Below are positions 8,498-17,037 of a stretch of DNA of 64,000 nucleotides, piece after piece. Below the pieces are notes generated by a model that saw only the letters and a list, made by a program, of their open reading frames with translations, had not been told where the DNA came from and did not search any database. Origin of the DNA: Bradyrhizobium arachidis (GTDB taxonomy: Bacteria > Pseudomonadota > Alphaproteobacteria > Rhizobiales > Xanthobacteraceae); contig NZ_CP030050.1 in NCBI RefSeq assembly GCF_015291705.1, positions 5,828,001-5,892,000 on the forward strand, given 5' to 3'. Positions within the stretch are counted from its first letter, which is position 1. The number at the start of each line of letters is the position of its first letter. A program made the translations under genes and the position numbers.

Positions 8498-9214
8498 CTA
8501 GTCCTTGCCCGGTCCCGGAAGCAACTCGCCGGTCCGTCCCGTGATGCGGTACGCCACAAGGCCGATCCATTCGCGCATGGCGACGTCGGTCTTGCTGAGG
8601 CCCTCCGCGCCGTTGCGGGTGAAGGCGAAAAGCGCGTCGCGCCCGCCCATCCGCCAGTCGACGGGATAGGCCTCGACGTCAAATCCGGCCTTGCGGAAGG
8701 TCCCCATCGCGCGCGGCATGTGGAAGGCCGAGGTGACCAGGAGCCACCGTTCGCCCGGCTTCGGCATCACCAGCTGCTTCGTGAAGATCGCGTTCTCCCA
8801 GGTGTTGCGGGACTCGCGCTCGAGGATCAGCCGCTCCTTCGCGATGCCCAGGCTTTCCAGGATCGGCGCGGAATAGTCGGCTTCCTTGGCCTCGGTCGAG
8901 ATCAGGTTCGCCGAGCCTCCGGTGAAGACGACGCGCGCATTCGGATAACGGCGCGCGAGCTCGGCCGGCGCAAAGAAGCGATCGGCGGCGTGCGAGACCA
9001 CCGGCGTGCGGTGCGCCGCCGACAAGTCGGAATCGACGGAGCCGCCGAGCACGATGATGCCGTCGGGCGCGCCGCGCGAGGAGTCCCACGCCGGAAACCG
9101 CGATTCCAGCGGGTACATCAGGAGATTGCCGAGTGGCGAAAATGCAACCAACGCCAGCAGGACCAGCGTGGTCACGGCCAGCTTGCGGCCGAGCGATGCA
9201 AAGCGCGTCACCAT
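8498..9214 (-). CDS. YdcF/ElyC family (DUF218) membrane protein
   Basis: Proteins of this family carry a DUF218 domain of unclear role in envelope biogenesis. Seen here are a hydrophobic segment near the N-terminus, IIVLGGSVDSD, ARVVFTGGSANL, ESRNTWENAIF and WLLVTSAFHMPRAMGTFRKAGF, the last two being hallmarks of the domain. The first standard start is ATG 9214 (238 aa). Family proteins normally begin about 29 residues earlier with a first membrane helix, and that stretch (reading YFVLSKTLGTALLPINLLIE) is present in frame upstream, but its only possible start is CTG at 9299-9301. The true start is therefore uncertain. It lies 61 bases upstream of the DUF169 gene in the same direction. Confidence 0.82.
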   Translation of the reverse strand: MVTRFASLGRKLAVTTLVLLALVAFSPLGNLLMYPLESRFPAWDSSRGAPDGIIVLGGSVDSDLSAAHRTPVVSHAADRFFAPAELARRYPNARVVFTGGSANLISTEAKEADYSAPILESLGIAKERLILERESRNTWENAIFTKQLVMPKPGERWLLVTSAFHMPRAMGTFRKAGFDVEAYPVDWRMGGRDALFAFTRNGAEGLSKTDVAMREWIGLVAYRITGRTGELLPGPGKD

Positions 9215-9447
9215 CAGCAGCAGCGACAGGATTCCGAGCTCGATCAGCAGATTGATCGGCAGCAGCGCGGTGCCGAGCGTCTTGGAAAGGACGAAATACA
9301 GGGGAGCCTCGCTGGAATGATCATGCCGGACTTGACCGGCCCATCCTTCTTCAGAAAATCTTCTTGAAAGAGGATCGATCGCCGGGTCAAGCCCGGGCTT
9401 ATCAGGTTCTCATGACGAGCTCTGATGAAACCGGACGGACGCGACAA

Positions 9448-10389
9448 ATGACCCATCATCACCTGCATTCAAGCCCCGAGACCTGCCATTGGGGCTTCTT
9501 CGAAGCCGCCCTCAAGCCCGTCCTCACCATCGCGAGCGGCGACGAGGTGACGGCCGACACCATCAGCGGCGGCCCGGACGTGCTGCCCGACCGCAACAAG
9601 TTTCACATTCCGCCGGAGATGCACGAGGTTCATGCCAAGAACGAGCGCATGCTGCCCGGCCACATCCTCACCGGCCCGGTCGCGGTCGAGGGCGCCGAAC
9701 CCGGCGACGTGCTCGCGGTCGAGATCCTCGACGTCCAACTCCGGCAGGACTGGGGCTGGAACATGATCAAGCCGCTGTCGGGCACCCTGCCCGATGATTT
9801 CCACGCGACGCGTGTTCTCAACATCCCGCTGGACCAGACGCGGATGGTTGGCCGCATGCCGTGGGGCCTCGACCTGCCCCTCAAACCGTTCTTCGGCGTG
9901 ATGGGCGTGTCGCCGCCGCCGGCTTGGGGCCGCATCTCCTCGCTGGTCCCGCGCGCGATGGGCGGCAATCTCGACAACAAGGAGCTTGGTGCGGGGGCGA
10001 CACTGTACCTGCCGGTGTTCGTGCCGGGCGCGCTGTTCTCCTGCGGCGACGGTCATGGTGTGCAGGGCGATGGCGAGGTCTGCGTCACCGCGATCGAGAC
10101 CGGGCTCCGGGGCCGCTTTCGGCTGACCCTGCGCAAGGATCTCAAGTTCGACTATCCCCGCGCCGAGACGGCGACGCACTACATCACCATGGCGATGGAC
10201 CCCGACCTCGACCAGTGCGCGGTGCGCGCGCTACGCGACATGATCGTGCTGCTCGGCGAGGTGCGAAACCTGTCACGCGAGGATGCCTACACGCTGTGCA
10301 GCCTGGCGGCCGATCTCAGGGTGACCCAGACCGTCAATGGCGCCAAGGGCATCCATTGCATGATCGAAAAGGCGATCGCGCACGGCTGA
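9448..10389 (+). CDS. Acetamidase/formamidase family protein
   Basis: 313-aa cytoplasmic amidohydrolase of the FmdA/AmdA family, which releases ammonia from formamide, acetamide or related short amides. The N-terminal pattern HWGFFEAALKPVLTI, then GPVAVEGAEPGDVLAVEI, LGAGATLYLPVFVPGALFSCGDGHGVQGDGE (in two parts around the GDGHGVQGDGE metal-site region) and GAKGIHCMIEKA at the C-terminus match the family. ATG 9448 is chosen because the family starts just before the His-rich stretch; ATG 9412 is an alternative. The length is normal. It stands alone between the YdcF gene (divergent) and a small DNA-binding protein gene. The substrate is inferred from the family only. Confidence 0.85.
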   Translation: MTHHHLHSSPETCHWGFFEAALKPVLTIASGDEVTADTISGGPDVLPDRNKFHIPPEMHEVHAKNERMLPGHILTGPVAVEGAEPGDVLAVEILDVQLRQDWGWNMIKPLSGTLPDDFHATRVLNIPLDQTRMVGRMPWGLDLPLKPFFGVMGVSPPPAWGRISSLVPRAMGGNLDNKELGAGATLYLPVFVPGALFSCGDGHGVQGDGEVCVTAIETGLRGRFRLTLRKDLKFDYPRAETATHYITMAMDPDLDQCAVRALRDMIVLLGEVRNLSREDAYTLCSLAADLRVTQTVNGAKGIHCMIEKAIAHG

Positions 10390-10588
10390 GCCAAACCGCC
10401 TTCCCTGACCTGCTGACGCCACGCCGCCGCCCTGCCTTCCGGGCGGCGCGCTGAGCCGCGCCAAATTTCACGTGTGATTCCAACGGGCTGAGCCACGAAC
10501 TCAACCTGCATTTGACTTCCACCCCTGAACCTAAATAGAGTCTTAATCGTTACTTTTATGTACCCGAGTAAGAGGCTAGCGTTCGGCC

Positions 10589-10786
10589 ATGGCCACCGAA
10601 AAAGCCGAGACTGACCGCATTCCCGTAACCTTGGCGCTCTCGACCATCACCTACCTGGAGAAACTGGTGAGACAGGGCACCCATGGCACCAGCGTTCCCG
10701 GCGTCGCGCGGACATTGATCGAGGAAGGCATCCGTCTCGCCATCAAGGACGGGCTTTTGTCGATTCGCGACAATGGCAGGACGTGA
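10589..10786 (+). CDS. Small ribbon-helix-helix-like protein
   Basis: 65-aa protein starting with ATG 10589. A short strand (IPVTLAL) is followed by two predicted helices (STITYLEKLVRQG and VPGVARTLIEEGIRLAIKDG), the layout of small CopG/Arc-type DNA-binding dimers. No toxin gene is next to it, so a toxin-antitoxin role is not supported. It is followed after 72 bases by the gcrA-like gene in the same direction and may share its transcript. Codon use is strongly GC3-biased like its neighbours, supporting real coding. Confidence 0.65.
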   Translation: MATEKAETDRIPVTLALSTITYLEKLVRQGTHGTSVPGVARTLIEEGIRLAIKDGLLSIRDNGRT

Positions 10787-10858
10787 GCGCGCAGCGGACG
10801 CGAGGCGGACGGATCTTGCGATGCGGATGGCCAACATCTGCAACCTGGGACCGTTACA

Positions 10859-11338
10859 ATGCCTGTTCTCTCACCTACCTGGACTGACGAGCGAATTGAA
10901 CTTCTGAAGCAGCATTTCGAAGCCGGCCTCTCCTGTCGCGAGATCGCGGCCGATATCGGCGTCAGCCGCAATGCCGTGATCGGCAAGCTGTCCCGGCTCA
11001 ATCTGACGCGCAGCCGCGCGGTCGAAGACCGCAGGCTCGAGCGAAGCCTTGCGCCGCCGGCCCGCGCGACCCGCGCCGTACCGCGGCTGCAATACGAGAT
11101 GCTTGCCACGATCTACGGCGAGACCGGCGCGCCCGTGATGGCCGGGCCGATCGATGACACCAATCGCTGCTCACTGCTCGAGCTGTCCGAGAATCGCTGC
11201 CGCTGGCCGATCTCGTCGCCGGGCGAAGAAGATTTCTGCTTCTGCGGCAACGCCGCGCCCGACGGCCAGCCCTATTGCGCCGGCCACAGCCGCCTCGCCT
11301 ACCGGCCGAATTCGCGTGCCCGCGTGATGCGCGGCTAG
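10859..11338 (+). CDS. gcrA: GcrA family cell cycle regulator
   Basis: 159-aa protein with the GcrA N-terminal DNA-binding domain: WTDERIELLKQHFEAGLSC followed by REIAADIGVSRNAVIGKLSR. The C-terminal part has a Cys/His-rich segment (CSLLELSENRCRWP, then FCFCGNA and YCAGHSRLAY) typical of the family. GcrA binds sigma-70 RNA polymerase and activates promoters carrying methylated GANTC sites in alphaproteobacteria, linking transcription to CcrM methylation in the cell cycle. GcrA-like paralogues occur in this order, so this copy could be either the main regulator or a paralogue. ATG 10859 fits the conserved N-terminus. Confidence 0.88.
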   Translation: MPVLSPTWTDERIELLKQHFEAGLSCREIAADIGVSRNAVIGKLSRLNLTRSRAVEDRRLERSLAPPARATRAVPRLQYEMLATIYGETGAPVMAGPIDDTNRCSLLELSENRCRWPISSPGEEDFCFCGNAAPDGQPYCAGHSRLAYRPNSRARVMRG

Positions 11339-11349
11339 CTTGTTGGTTG

Positions 11350-11395
11350 GCGCGTTTTCCTGACGCGAACCGGTATCGACTTCGCTCGAAAACGC
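11350..11395. repeat. Short palindromic repeat, family G
   Basis: GCGTTTTCCTGACGCGAACC pairs imperfectly with the following GGTATCGACTTCGCTCGAAAACGC around a central ACCGGT. This sequence type recurs in Bradyrhizobium and relatives, recognised from memory. It lies just after gcrA. Confidence 0.6.
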
Positions 11396-11411
11396 TTTCC
11401 CCCCAAAAACG

Positions 11412-11490
11412 AAAAACCTCCGGCGGGGCATCACCGGAGGTCTCTGGAGGCTTAGCGTGAAGCTAAGAGCCGTGACTTTCGTAATCGGCT
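11412..11490 (-). ncRNA. Putative small RNA of about 75-80 nt
   Basis: Read on the minus strand, TATATT (11497-11502) could be a -10 box with TTTACT (11520-11525) about 17 bases upstream. The predicted transcript then shows AGCC/GGCT pairing, a hairpin CTTAGC-ttcac-GCTAAG and a final stem CCTCCGG...CCGGAGG followed by TTTTT (11411-11440), a clean intrinsic terminator. No ORF lies inside. It sits in the same direction as, but beyond, the porin terminator, so it needs its own promoter. The RNA is inferred, not matched to a known family. Confidence 0.5.
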
Positions 11491-11621
11491 GAAGAGAATA
11501 TAGCTGATCAACTCAGGTAAGTAAATAAGTTTGAAGACGATCGAATCGCATGGCTCGTCTTCGTGGCCTGCAGAGGCTGCCGGATTTTCCGAAATCCGTC
11601 CCTGCCAGAAGGCCCCTCTCG

Positions 11622-11654
11622 CAAAAAAGCCCCGGCGGTGTCCCGCCGGGGCTA
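11622..11654 (-). terminator. Intrinsic terminator of the porin gene
   Basis: On the minus strand, GCCCCGGCGG-gaca-CCGCCGGGGC is followed by TTTTTTGC, 25 bases after the porin stop codon. The perfect 10-bp GC stem plus a T run is a strong rho-independent terminator. Confidence 0.9.
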
Positions 11655-11679
11655 AGGTCAGATCAGACAGACCTTGAGC

Positions 11680-13236
11680 TTACCAGTTGCGCTGGGCGCG
11701 CAACAGCAGGCTGTAGGTGTCCTGGTCCTTCAGCTCGTAGGTGGCCGCCGGCTTGGCGACGCTCGTCAGAGCACCGGTCGTGATCGTGCCCGAGTACTTC
11801 TGGTCGAGATGGCTGTAGGTGAAGTCGGCCGAGAAGGTCAGGTTCTTCACCGGCGTCCAGCGGGTGATGACACCCACCTGGCCGATGTTGAAGTCCGGGT
11901 TGCAGGTGCCGGTCAGGGTGGCGAACGCGGCGCTGCCGCAGATCAGGCCCTTGGCCGTGCCGCTGTAGTTGACCGCAGCCCACGCGCCGTACAGCGCCGT
12001 GTTCCAGTACGGGCTCCAGTTGTGGGTGTAGGCACCACGGAAGCCGTAGGTCTTGGTCAGCTCCATGCCACCGCCGGGAGCGAACACAGCGTCAGACACG
12101 CCGGCAAAGCCGATGCTCTGATAGGCGGCGTTCGAGCTGCCGAACATCGAGTAGCTGGTCGCGGCCAGCTCCTGGAAGTTGTAGCGGCTCGCACCGTCGG
12201 TGTAGACGCCCGAGATGTTGATCACGTCGCCAGCGCCGGTCGGGATGTTCTTGATCTGCAAGGCGAGCTGAACGGCCCAGCCCCACTTGTCTTCGGGGTG
12301 ACCGGTGATTTCGCTCGCACCGTAGTAGGCGGCGTGGTTGTCGTGCGCGGCGACCGACGCCTGGAACAGACCCCAAGCCTGATCGACGCGGACCATGCCG
12401 ACGAGGTCCGGAGACCGGGTGCCGCCGAGCGTGTTCGAGCCGTAGGCACCGCCGAGAACGCCGGTGGTGGACATGCCCGCGGTGTTCCAGATCGCGGTCT
12501 GGAAGACCTGCGTCTGGTCCTGCGCCGAGAACGCAGCCGTCACGCCCTGACCGAAATCAGCGGTGTAGGTGATCTGGGCGACGCCGTTGGTGGTGCCGCT
12601 GCCGCCGACCAGCTGGTCGAAGTTGTTGCCGGGATAGTTGATCCAGGGCGCGTCGAACTGCGACACGGCCTTACCGAGAGTGAAGCCGGCGAACTGGATG
12701 AAGGCGTAGTAGACGCCGAGCGCGCCGCCCGAGATCGCACCGTCGGTGCCGTTGACGGCGCCGCCGGTCGAACCGACGAGGCCGGTGCCGGCCGCGTTGA
12801 GGCCGAGCGTGCCGCTGTACTGGGTCCCGCCAGTGCCCGAGCCGGTGCCGACATAGTTGCCGGTCGTCCAGGTGAAGACCGCGTCGAAATAGGTGCGGAC
12901 CACGCCGTATTCGGTCGCGGTGCGCGTGTCGATGTTGAGATCTTCACGAGCGCGCATCGAGTAGTAGTTCGTCAGGCGGTTGTTGGCCGCGAAGACGTTG
13001 TTGTAGGAAGCGCTGTAGTTGCCGCCGGAATTCAGCGCGACTTCGGCACGCAGATAGCCGCCCAGCTTGATGCAGGTGTCGCTGCCCGGGATGTAGTAGA
13101 AACCCGCGCCGTAGAGCGAGCAGACCTTCACGTACTCGACCGCCTTGGCCTTGACCGGAAGATCAGCCGCCTGAGCTCCACCGACGGCGATCAGACCCGC
13201 CGCAGTGCCGAGCAAAAGGCTCTTCACCACTTTCAT
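11680..13236 (-). CDS. Porin (Omp2b-like outer-membrane porin family)
   Basis: 518-aa outer-membrane porin. A signal peptide MKVVKSLLLGTAAGLIAVGG with AQA cleavage is followed by ADLPVKAKAVEYVKVCSLYG, the classical start of alphaproteobacterial porins of the Omp2/RopA type with its conserved cysteine and the CIKLGGYLRAE segment. The protein ends in an aromatic residue (RAQRNW) as outer-membrane beta-barrels do. Such trimeric porins admit small hydrophilic solutes. A strong terminator follows and a long (about 330-base) AT-richer leader precedes it; a MarR gene starts divergently at 13591. High expression is likely. Confidence 0.93.
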   Translation of the reverse strand: MKVVKSLLLGTAAGLIAVGGAQAADLPVKAKAVEYVKVCSLYGAGFYYIPGSDTCIKLGGYLRAEVALNSGGNYSASYNNVFAANNRLTNYYSMRAREDLNIDTRTATEYGVVRTYFDAVFTWTTGNYVGTGSGTGGTQYSGTLGLNAAGTGLVGSTGGAVNGTDGAISGGALGVYYAFIQFAGFTLGKAVSQFDAPWINYPGNNFDQLVGGSGTTNGVAQITYTADFGQGVTAAFSAQDQTQVFQTAIWNTAGMSTTGVLGGAYGSNTLGGTRSPDLVGMVRVDQAWGLFQASVAAHDNHAAYYGASEITGHPEDKWGWAVQLALQIKNIPTGAGDVINISGVYTDGASRYNFQELAATSYSMFGSSNAAYQSIGFAGVSDAVFAPGGGMELTKTYGFRGAYTHNWSPYWNTALYGAWAAVNYSGTAKGLICGSAAFATLTGTCNPDFNIGQVGVITRWTPVKNLTFSADFTYSHLDQKYSGTITTGALTSVAKPAATYELKDQDTYSLLLRAQRNW

Positions 13237-13590
13237 TTAAAACCTCCAAGTTCTCATTTTACGGAGACCGGACCGTGAGGCCCCCCAGATCCCCATCTCT
13301 TCAAATCCGCTCGGCCGCTTCGCGCTTTCGGACACACCCGCATTCGACGCGAGGGACGTGAGCGAACCACCTGCAACGGGACGATCGAGTACCCCCCACC
13401 GTCACGGAGCAATATGCCTGCGCCGTTCCGCTAATCAAAATAGTTTATCTGCTCAGCTTTGTTGTTTCATTAAACCTGTGCCCCGCGGGCAACACCAGGG
13501 TCGACCGATCTGCTGAGTCGGTCATCTTTGTAATTTTAGTGACAAAATTACCCTGCTCTGCACTTGCGTCAGAGCAGGCTTGCGTGGACT
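13237..13590. other. Divergent promoter region between porin and MarR genes
   Basis: About 350 bases with no convincing ORF. The middle (13430-13560) is clearly more AT-rich than its surroundings, as expected for promoters of both flanking genes. A Shine-Dalgarno-like GGAGG on the minus strand lies just before the porin start. No clear operator palindrome was found. Confidence 0.5.
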
Positions 13591-14148
13591 ATGGCCTTCC
13601 ACGACACCAGCCCAGAAGAATCAGATCACGGGAGTGACGCTGTGTCCGCAACGAGGAAGGAAGGAGCGCGCCTGCGCTCCATCGGAAATCTCGATATCAT
13701 CCGGCGTTTCACCTGGGAGATATCGTCGATCAACATGTATCTGGAAGAACTGCGTCAGTTCTGGGCCAGAACGCTCGGCATCAGCGGCCCGCAATGGCTG
13801 ATACTGATGGCGATCTCCGACCTCGACAAGGACGACGGCATCCCGGTCAACGTGGTCTCCAAGCTGCTCCACGTCGATCCGTCCTTCGTCACGACCCAGT
13901 CCAAGCTGCTCGAGAAGAAGGGCCTGTTGCGCCGTCGCCCCTCCCCGACCGACGCCAGGGTGGTCCGCCTCTCCCTGACCGAGAAGACGCAGAAGCACCT
14001 GGCGAGCCTCAACGAGCAGTACAAGACCATCAAGGAATTCGTCTTCCAGGAGTTCGACGAGAACGAGCTCACCGAGTTTACCGCCAAGCTAGCGACGCTG
14101 AAGACCCGCTTGGAGAAGGCCTGCGTCCGTCTCAGCCTCGACTTCTGA
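13591..14148 (+). CDS. MarR family transcriptional regulator
   Basis: 185-aa winged-helix protein. After a charged N-terminus come dimerisation helices (IIRRFTWEISSINMYLEELR), then GISGPQWLILMAISDL, the recognition region VVSKLLHVDPSFVTTQSKLL and the wing RRRPSPTDARVVRLSLTEKT. ATG 13591 is the first standard methionine codon; TTG 13564 would add nine residues. Related proteins sit next to adhesin, porin or polysaccharide genes in alphaproteobacteria. The divergent neighbour here is the large porin gene, so control of envelope functions is plausible but inferred. Confidence 0.85.
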   Translation: MAFHDTSPEESDHGSDAVSATRKEGARLRSIGNLDIIRRFTWEISSINMYLEELRQFWARTLGISGPQWLILMAISDLDKDDGIPVNVVSKLLHVDPSFVTTQSKLLEKKGLLRRRPSPTDARVVRLSLTEKTQKHLASLNEQYKTIKEFVFQEFDENELTEFTAKLATLKTRLEKACVRLSLDF

Positions 14149-14164
14149 CGCGCGACGCCGCCGC

Positions 14165-14268
14165 TAGAGCATGATCCGGAAAAGTGCGCAGCGGTTTTCC
14201 GAAAAGATCACGCTCAAACAATTGCCTAAAGCGCGATGACGATTCGTCCTGATCTCATCGCGCTTTAG
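14165..14268. repeat. Dispersed palindromic repeat, family F
   Basis: Two hairpin units: TAGAGCATGATCC-GGAAAAG with TTTTCCGAAAAGATCACGCT, then AAAGCGCGATGA...TCATCGCGCTTTAG. This double palindrome is a very common intergenic element in Bradyrhizobium, Rhodopseudomonas and Nitrobacter, recognised from memory. Its end overlaps the last bases of the convergent hydrolase gene by four. Confidence 0.8.
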
Positions 14269-15374
14269 ATGCGCGCGGCACCGAGCCGCGATTCGAGCCA
14301 GTCGAAGATGTATTCGTTGGCAAGACTCGGATTATCCGCATGCGCTTGCGCTGCGCCGGTCTCCGCCGCGGTGAACACCTTGAGCATGACATCCGAGCTG
14401 CCGAGCCGGGAGGTCTGAACGATCTGACGGGCCCGATCGGCCTTGAGCCAACCGTCCTCGCCCAGCGTGATCAGCACCGGACAATCGGCGCTGGACGCCA
14501 TCAGCGGCGCGTGCGGCACCGGGACGATGCTGACGTCGCTCATGGCAAACCGGCTGGCGAAAAAGGCGCGCTCGTGCAGGTCCCACAGTCCGCCATCGCA
14601 GACGGCAGCGGCAAGCCGCGGCTCCTGCAACACGGCGCGCGCCACGAAGGAAGAGCCCCAGCCATCGGCGACGATCGCGACGCGGTCGAAATCGACGTCG
14701 CGGCGGGTCTCCAGATAGTCCATGACGCCCGGAATCGCGCTCTCGAGATCCCGCCGCCGCAACAGCACGTCGAGATAATCGTCGCGCTGCTCGCCGAACA
14801 GATCCAGCGCCAGCATCGAGAAGCCGCGCTCGCGCGCATGCGGCGCCAGCTTGAACAGGAACTCCTCCTTGCGGTGGCCGGGCTCGCCGATGCAGATCAC
14901 GGTCGGAGCCCGCCCGCCTGCCGCCGTCGCGGGCAGGAAGTAGCCCTGCAAGGCATGATCCTCGATCCAGGGTATCGTCACGACCTCGCCGGACGGGCTG
15001 CGCGCCGTGAGATAGCGGCGAGCGCATTCCTGCATCGCGAGCACTGCAACCCAGCGACGCTCGTCGGCCTGGTCCAGCGGCATCGCCGCTGCGCCATAGT
15101 AGTTCAGCGCACGCAGCCAATTGCGCTGCGCCGTCGCCATGTGGCCTTCGGCGAACGCGGCTTCGGCACGCTGACGGTTCACTTGCGCGAGCTTCTTCCA
15201 CTCGCGATGCCAGGATTGCTCGTCGCCCCGCTTGAGCTGGCGCGCGATCATCAGACATTCTGCGATCGTGGCGCCGCCCTCCTGGGCCGCGGTGAGGAGC
15301 CGCGTGAATTCAGCGGAGATGTCCTCTCTCTCCGGGCAGAGGGTCCAGTCGTCGGAGAGGCATGCGGGTATCAT
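14265..15374 (-). CDS. Alpha/beta hydrolase family protein, nucleophile elbow altered
   Basis: 369-aa protein of the FrsA/dienelactone-hydrolase-like group with an N-terminal helical part and a C-terminal alpha/beta fold. Seen are PTVICIGEPGHRKEEFLFKL, FSMLALDLFGEQRDDYLDVL, then VAIVADGWGSSFVARAVL, where a G-x-S-x-G nucleophile elbow is expected, and late PVLITLGEDGWLKADRA, a possible acid-residue loop. The elbow reads A-D-G-W-G, so the serine is not in its usual place; the next residues are Ser-Ser. The protein may be a non-classical or inactive hydrolase. It lacks a signal peptide. The stop overlaps repeat family F by four bases. Confidence 0.7.
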   Translation of the reverse strand: MIPACLSDDWTLCPEREDISAEFTRLLTAAQEGGATIAECLMIARQLKRGDEQSWHREWKKLAQVNRQRAEAAFAEGHMATAQRNWLRALNYYGAAAMPLDQADERRWVAVLAMQECARRYLTARSPSGEVVTIPWIEDHALQGYFLPATAAGGRAPTVICIGEPGHRKEEFLFKLAPHARERGFSMLALDLFGEQRDDYLDVLLRRRDLESAIPGVMDYLETRRDVDFDRVAIVADGWGSSFVARAVLQEPRLAAAVCDGGLWDLHERAFFASRFAMSDVSIVPVPHAPLMASSADCPVLITLGEDGWLKADRARQIVQTSRLGSSDVMLKVFTAAETGAAQAHADNPSLANEYIFDWLESRLGAARI

Positions 15375-15648
15375 CGGGAGCTACGCTCTATCATCGCGTT
15401 ACCCCTGATTCACTAAACTATTTTGGTTCCCTGACCAAGACGCCGTGCGCCGAATGAGACCCGTTTAACATCACCATCGCTTGAACGATGCTTGATAGGC
15501 AGCGGTGTCGCATGCGTGACATTCCAATTCGTCATAAGGCGCCGGACATTGGCAGGAGGTGGCACGTAAAATCACCGGCGCACCTCTTGCCATGACGCGC
15601 ATCATACATAGGTCCGCGCGCCATCGTTGACGGTGTCAGCGGGCAGGT

Positions 15649-16620
15649 TCAGCCGAGACGCCAGCCGACCTCCTGCGTGAAACTTTCGTAGAAGGCGCGG
15701 TCATAGGCTTGCTCCGGCGTGGCTCGCACGCGCTCGTCAAGACGCTTTGCATCGTCGCCCACAAGAATCCGCCATTGCTCCGCCCTGACCCCGTCGAGAA
15801 TGATCTTGGCGGCCTGCGCGGCGGTCGTCGGCGCATCCTCGAGGAAGCTGCGGGCGCGCTCGGCGAACACCGCCTGGATATCCTCGTCCGACATCCTGTC
15901 GGCATCCGGCACGCCGGCCACAACCATCCGCTTGCGGGTCAGCGCGACCTCGTCGGCGTTGAGGCGGTCGGAGCCGTCACTGCTCTGCACCTTGCGCGAA
16001 TTGGAAACGATCGAGGTGCCGATGTGGCCGGGCATCACCACCGAGCATTTGACGTGCGGTGCATGCAAGCGCAGGTCGTTGATCAGCGCCTCGGTAAATC
16101 CCTTCACCGCGAACTTGGCCGAGCTGTAGGCGGTGTGCGCCTGGTTCATGCCGATCGAGGCCCAGAAACCGTTGACGCTCGCGGTGTTGACGATGTGGGC
16201 CTCATCCGCGGCGACCAGCATCGGCAGGAAAGTGCGCACGCCGAGATAGACCCCGCCCCAGCAGATGTTGAAGGTACGCTCCCACTGCTCGCGCGTGTTG
16301 GTGAACAGACTGCCGCCGCCACCGATGCCGGCATTGTTGAACAACAGATGGATCTTGTCGGTCTTCTGCTGCTCGGCGAGCTCGTCGCGAAAACGCTTGA
16401 GGTGATCCTCGATCGCGACGTCGGCGACATGCGTCGTGATGCGCAGTCCCTGCGGCAGCTTCTCGACCTCGCAGAGCCGCCTGGTCTCGGCCATCGCCGC
16501 TTCCGAGACGTCGCACATCGCGACATTGCAGCCCTCGGCAACGAGCTGCCGGGCGAGCTCGCGTCCCATGCCCGTGCCGCCGCCGGTGATGACGGCGATC
16601 TTTCCTGCAAAATCCTTCAT
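15649..16620 (-). CDS. SDR family NAD(P)-dependent oxidoreductase
   Basis: 323-aa short-chain dehydrogenase with the full set of motifs: cofactor motif VITGGGTGMGRELA (residues 9-22), NNAGIGGGG, and the catalytic tetrad region with AYSSAKFAVKGF (Y-x-x-x-K). The C-terminal extension with RARSFLEDAPTTAAQAA and RILVGDDAKRLDERVR is the arrangement seen in many Bradyrhizobium and mycobacterial SDRs acting on alcohols or fatty-acyl compounds. ATG 16620 has GGGAGGG about 11 bases upstream; a longer frame to 16716 adds an unlikely Arg-rich leader. No operon partner is adjacent. The substrate is unknown. Confidence 0.85.
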   Translation of the reverse strand: MKDFAGKIAVITGGGTGMGRELARQLVAEGCNVAMCDVSEAAMAETRRLCEVEKLPQGLRITTHVADVAIEDHLKRFRDELAEQQKTDKIHLLFNNAGIGGGGSLFTNTREQWERTFNICWGGVYLGVRTFLPMLVAADEAHIVNTASVNGFWASIGMNQAHTAYSSAKFAVKGFTEALINDLRLHAPHVKCSVVMPGHIGTSIVSNSRKVQSSDGSDRLNADEVALTRKRMVVAGVPDADRMSDEDIQAVFAERARSFLEDAPTTAAQAAKIILDGVRAEQWRILVGDDAKRLDERVRATPEQAYDRAFYESFTQEVGWRLG

Positions 16621-17000
16621 GGGACGTCGGTCCCTCCCCTTGTCGGTCTGTTTCTTTGTGGCCGCGCCACCGATAGCGGCGCGCGCAAAATGTAGCAGCA
16701 CCGCTTCTGCGCGCAAAAGCGGATCGACACGGCGCGCCGATCAAACATTGCGCCTTATTTCGACGCGCGGACTATTCCGCGCGAATCCGAGACGTGACGA
16801 GCTCGGCACGACCCGCAGCTGCCGGCTGACCACGCGATGCACAGCGTATCGAGGCACTGGCCGCCGCTGTGGCGCGGCCGCCACAGGCGATTGATCCCGC
16901 CGGTTCCCCGTATTTGTCCGGCTTCGGTTTAAGGGCAATTTTTTTACAATCCGAATCGCCCACTGGAACCGGACGCTGGGTCGAGTCGGCCAGGTCAGCG

Positions 17001-17016
17001 TGTTGTTTGCGTCACA
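17001..17016 (+). promoter_or_regulatory. NifA-type upstream activator motif (TGT-N10-ACA)
   Basis: TGT at 17001-17003 and ACA at 17014-17016 with exactly ten bases between match the NifA activator consensus. The site is only about 40 bases upstream of the expected start point, closer than usual (80-150), so it may be a chance match. Confidence 0.3.
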
Positions 17017-17021
17017 GGCTC

Positions 17022-17037
17022 TGGCACTCCGCTTGCA
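17022..17037 (+). promoter_or_regulatory. Sigma-54 (RpoN)-like promoter
   Basis: TGGCAC-TCCGC-TTGCA: the invariant GG and GC are ten bases apart as required for -24/-12 promoters. Transcription would begin near 17049, 28 bases before the ATG of the small exported protein. Confidence 0.6.

Noticed and set aside
6400..8544. 714-codon plus-strand frame
   Set aside because: It spans the antisense of two reductases and a DUF169 gene; there is no recognisable domain.
9320..9405. Additional palindromic repeat near the amidase start
   Set aside because: GGACTTGACCGG and CCGGGTCAAGCCCGG are suggestive, but the arms do not pair over a useful length and no second copy is in the window.
10589..10786. 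Antitoxin gene of a toxin-antitoxin pair
   Set aside because: The ribbon-helix-helix-like protein is followed by gcrA and preceded by an amidase; no toxin-sized partner overlaps it.
11674..13278. 534-codon plus-strand frame over the porin
   Set aside because: Antisense of a complete porin with signal peptide and terminator.
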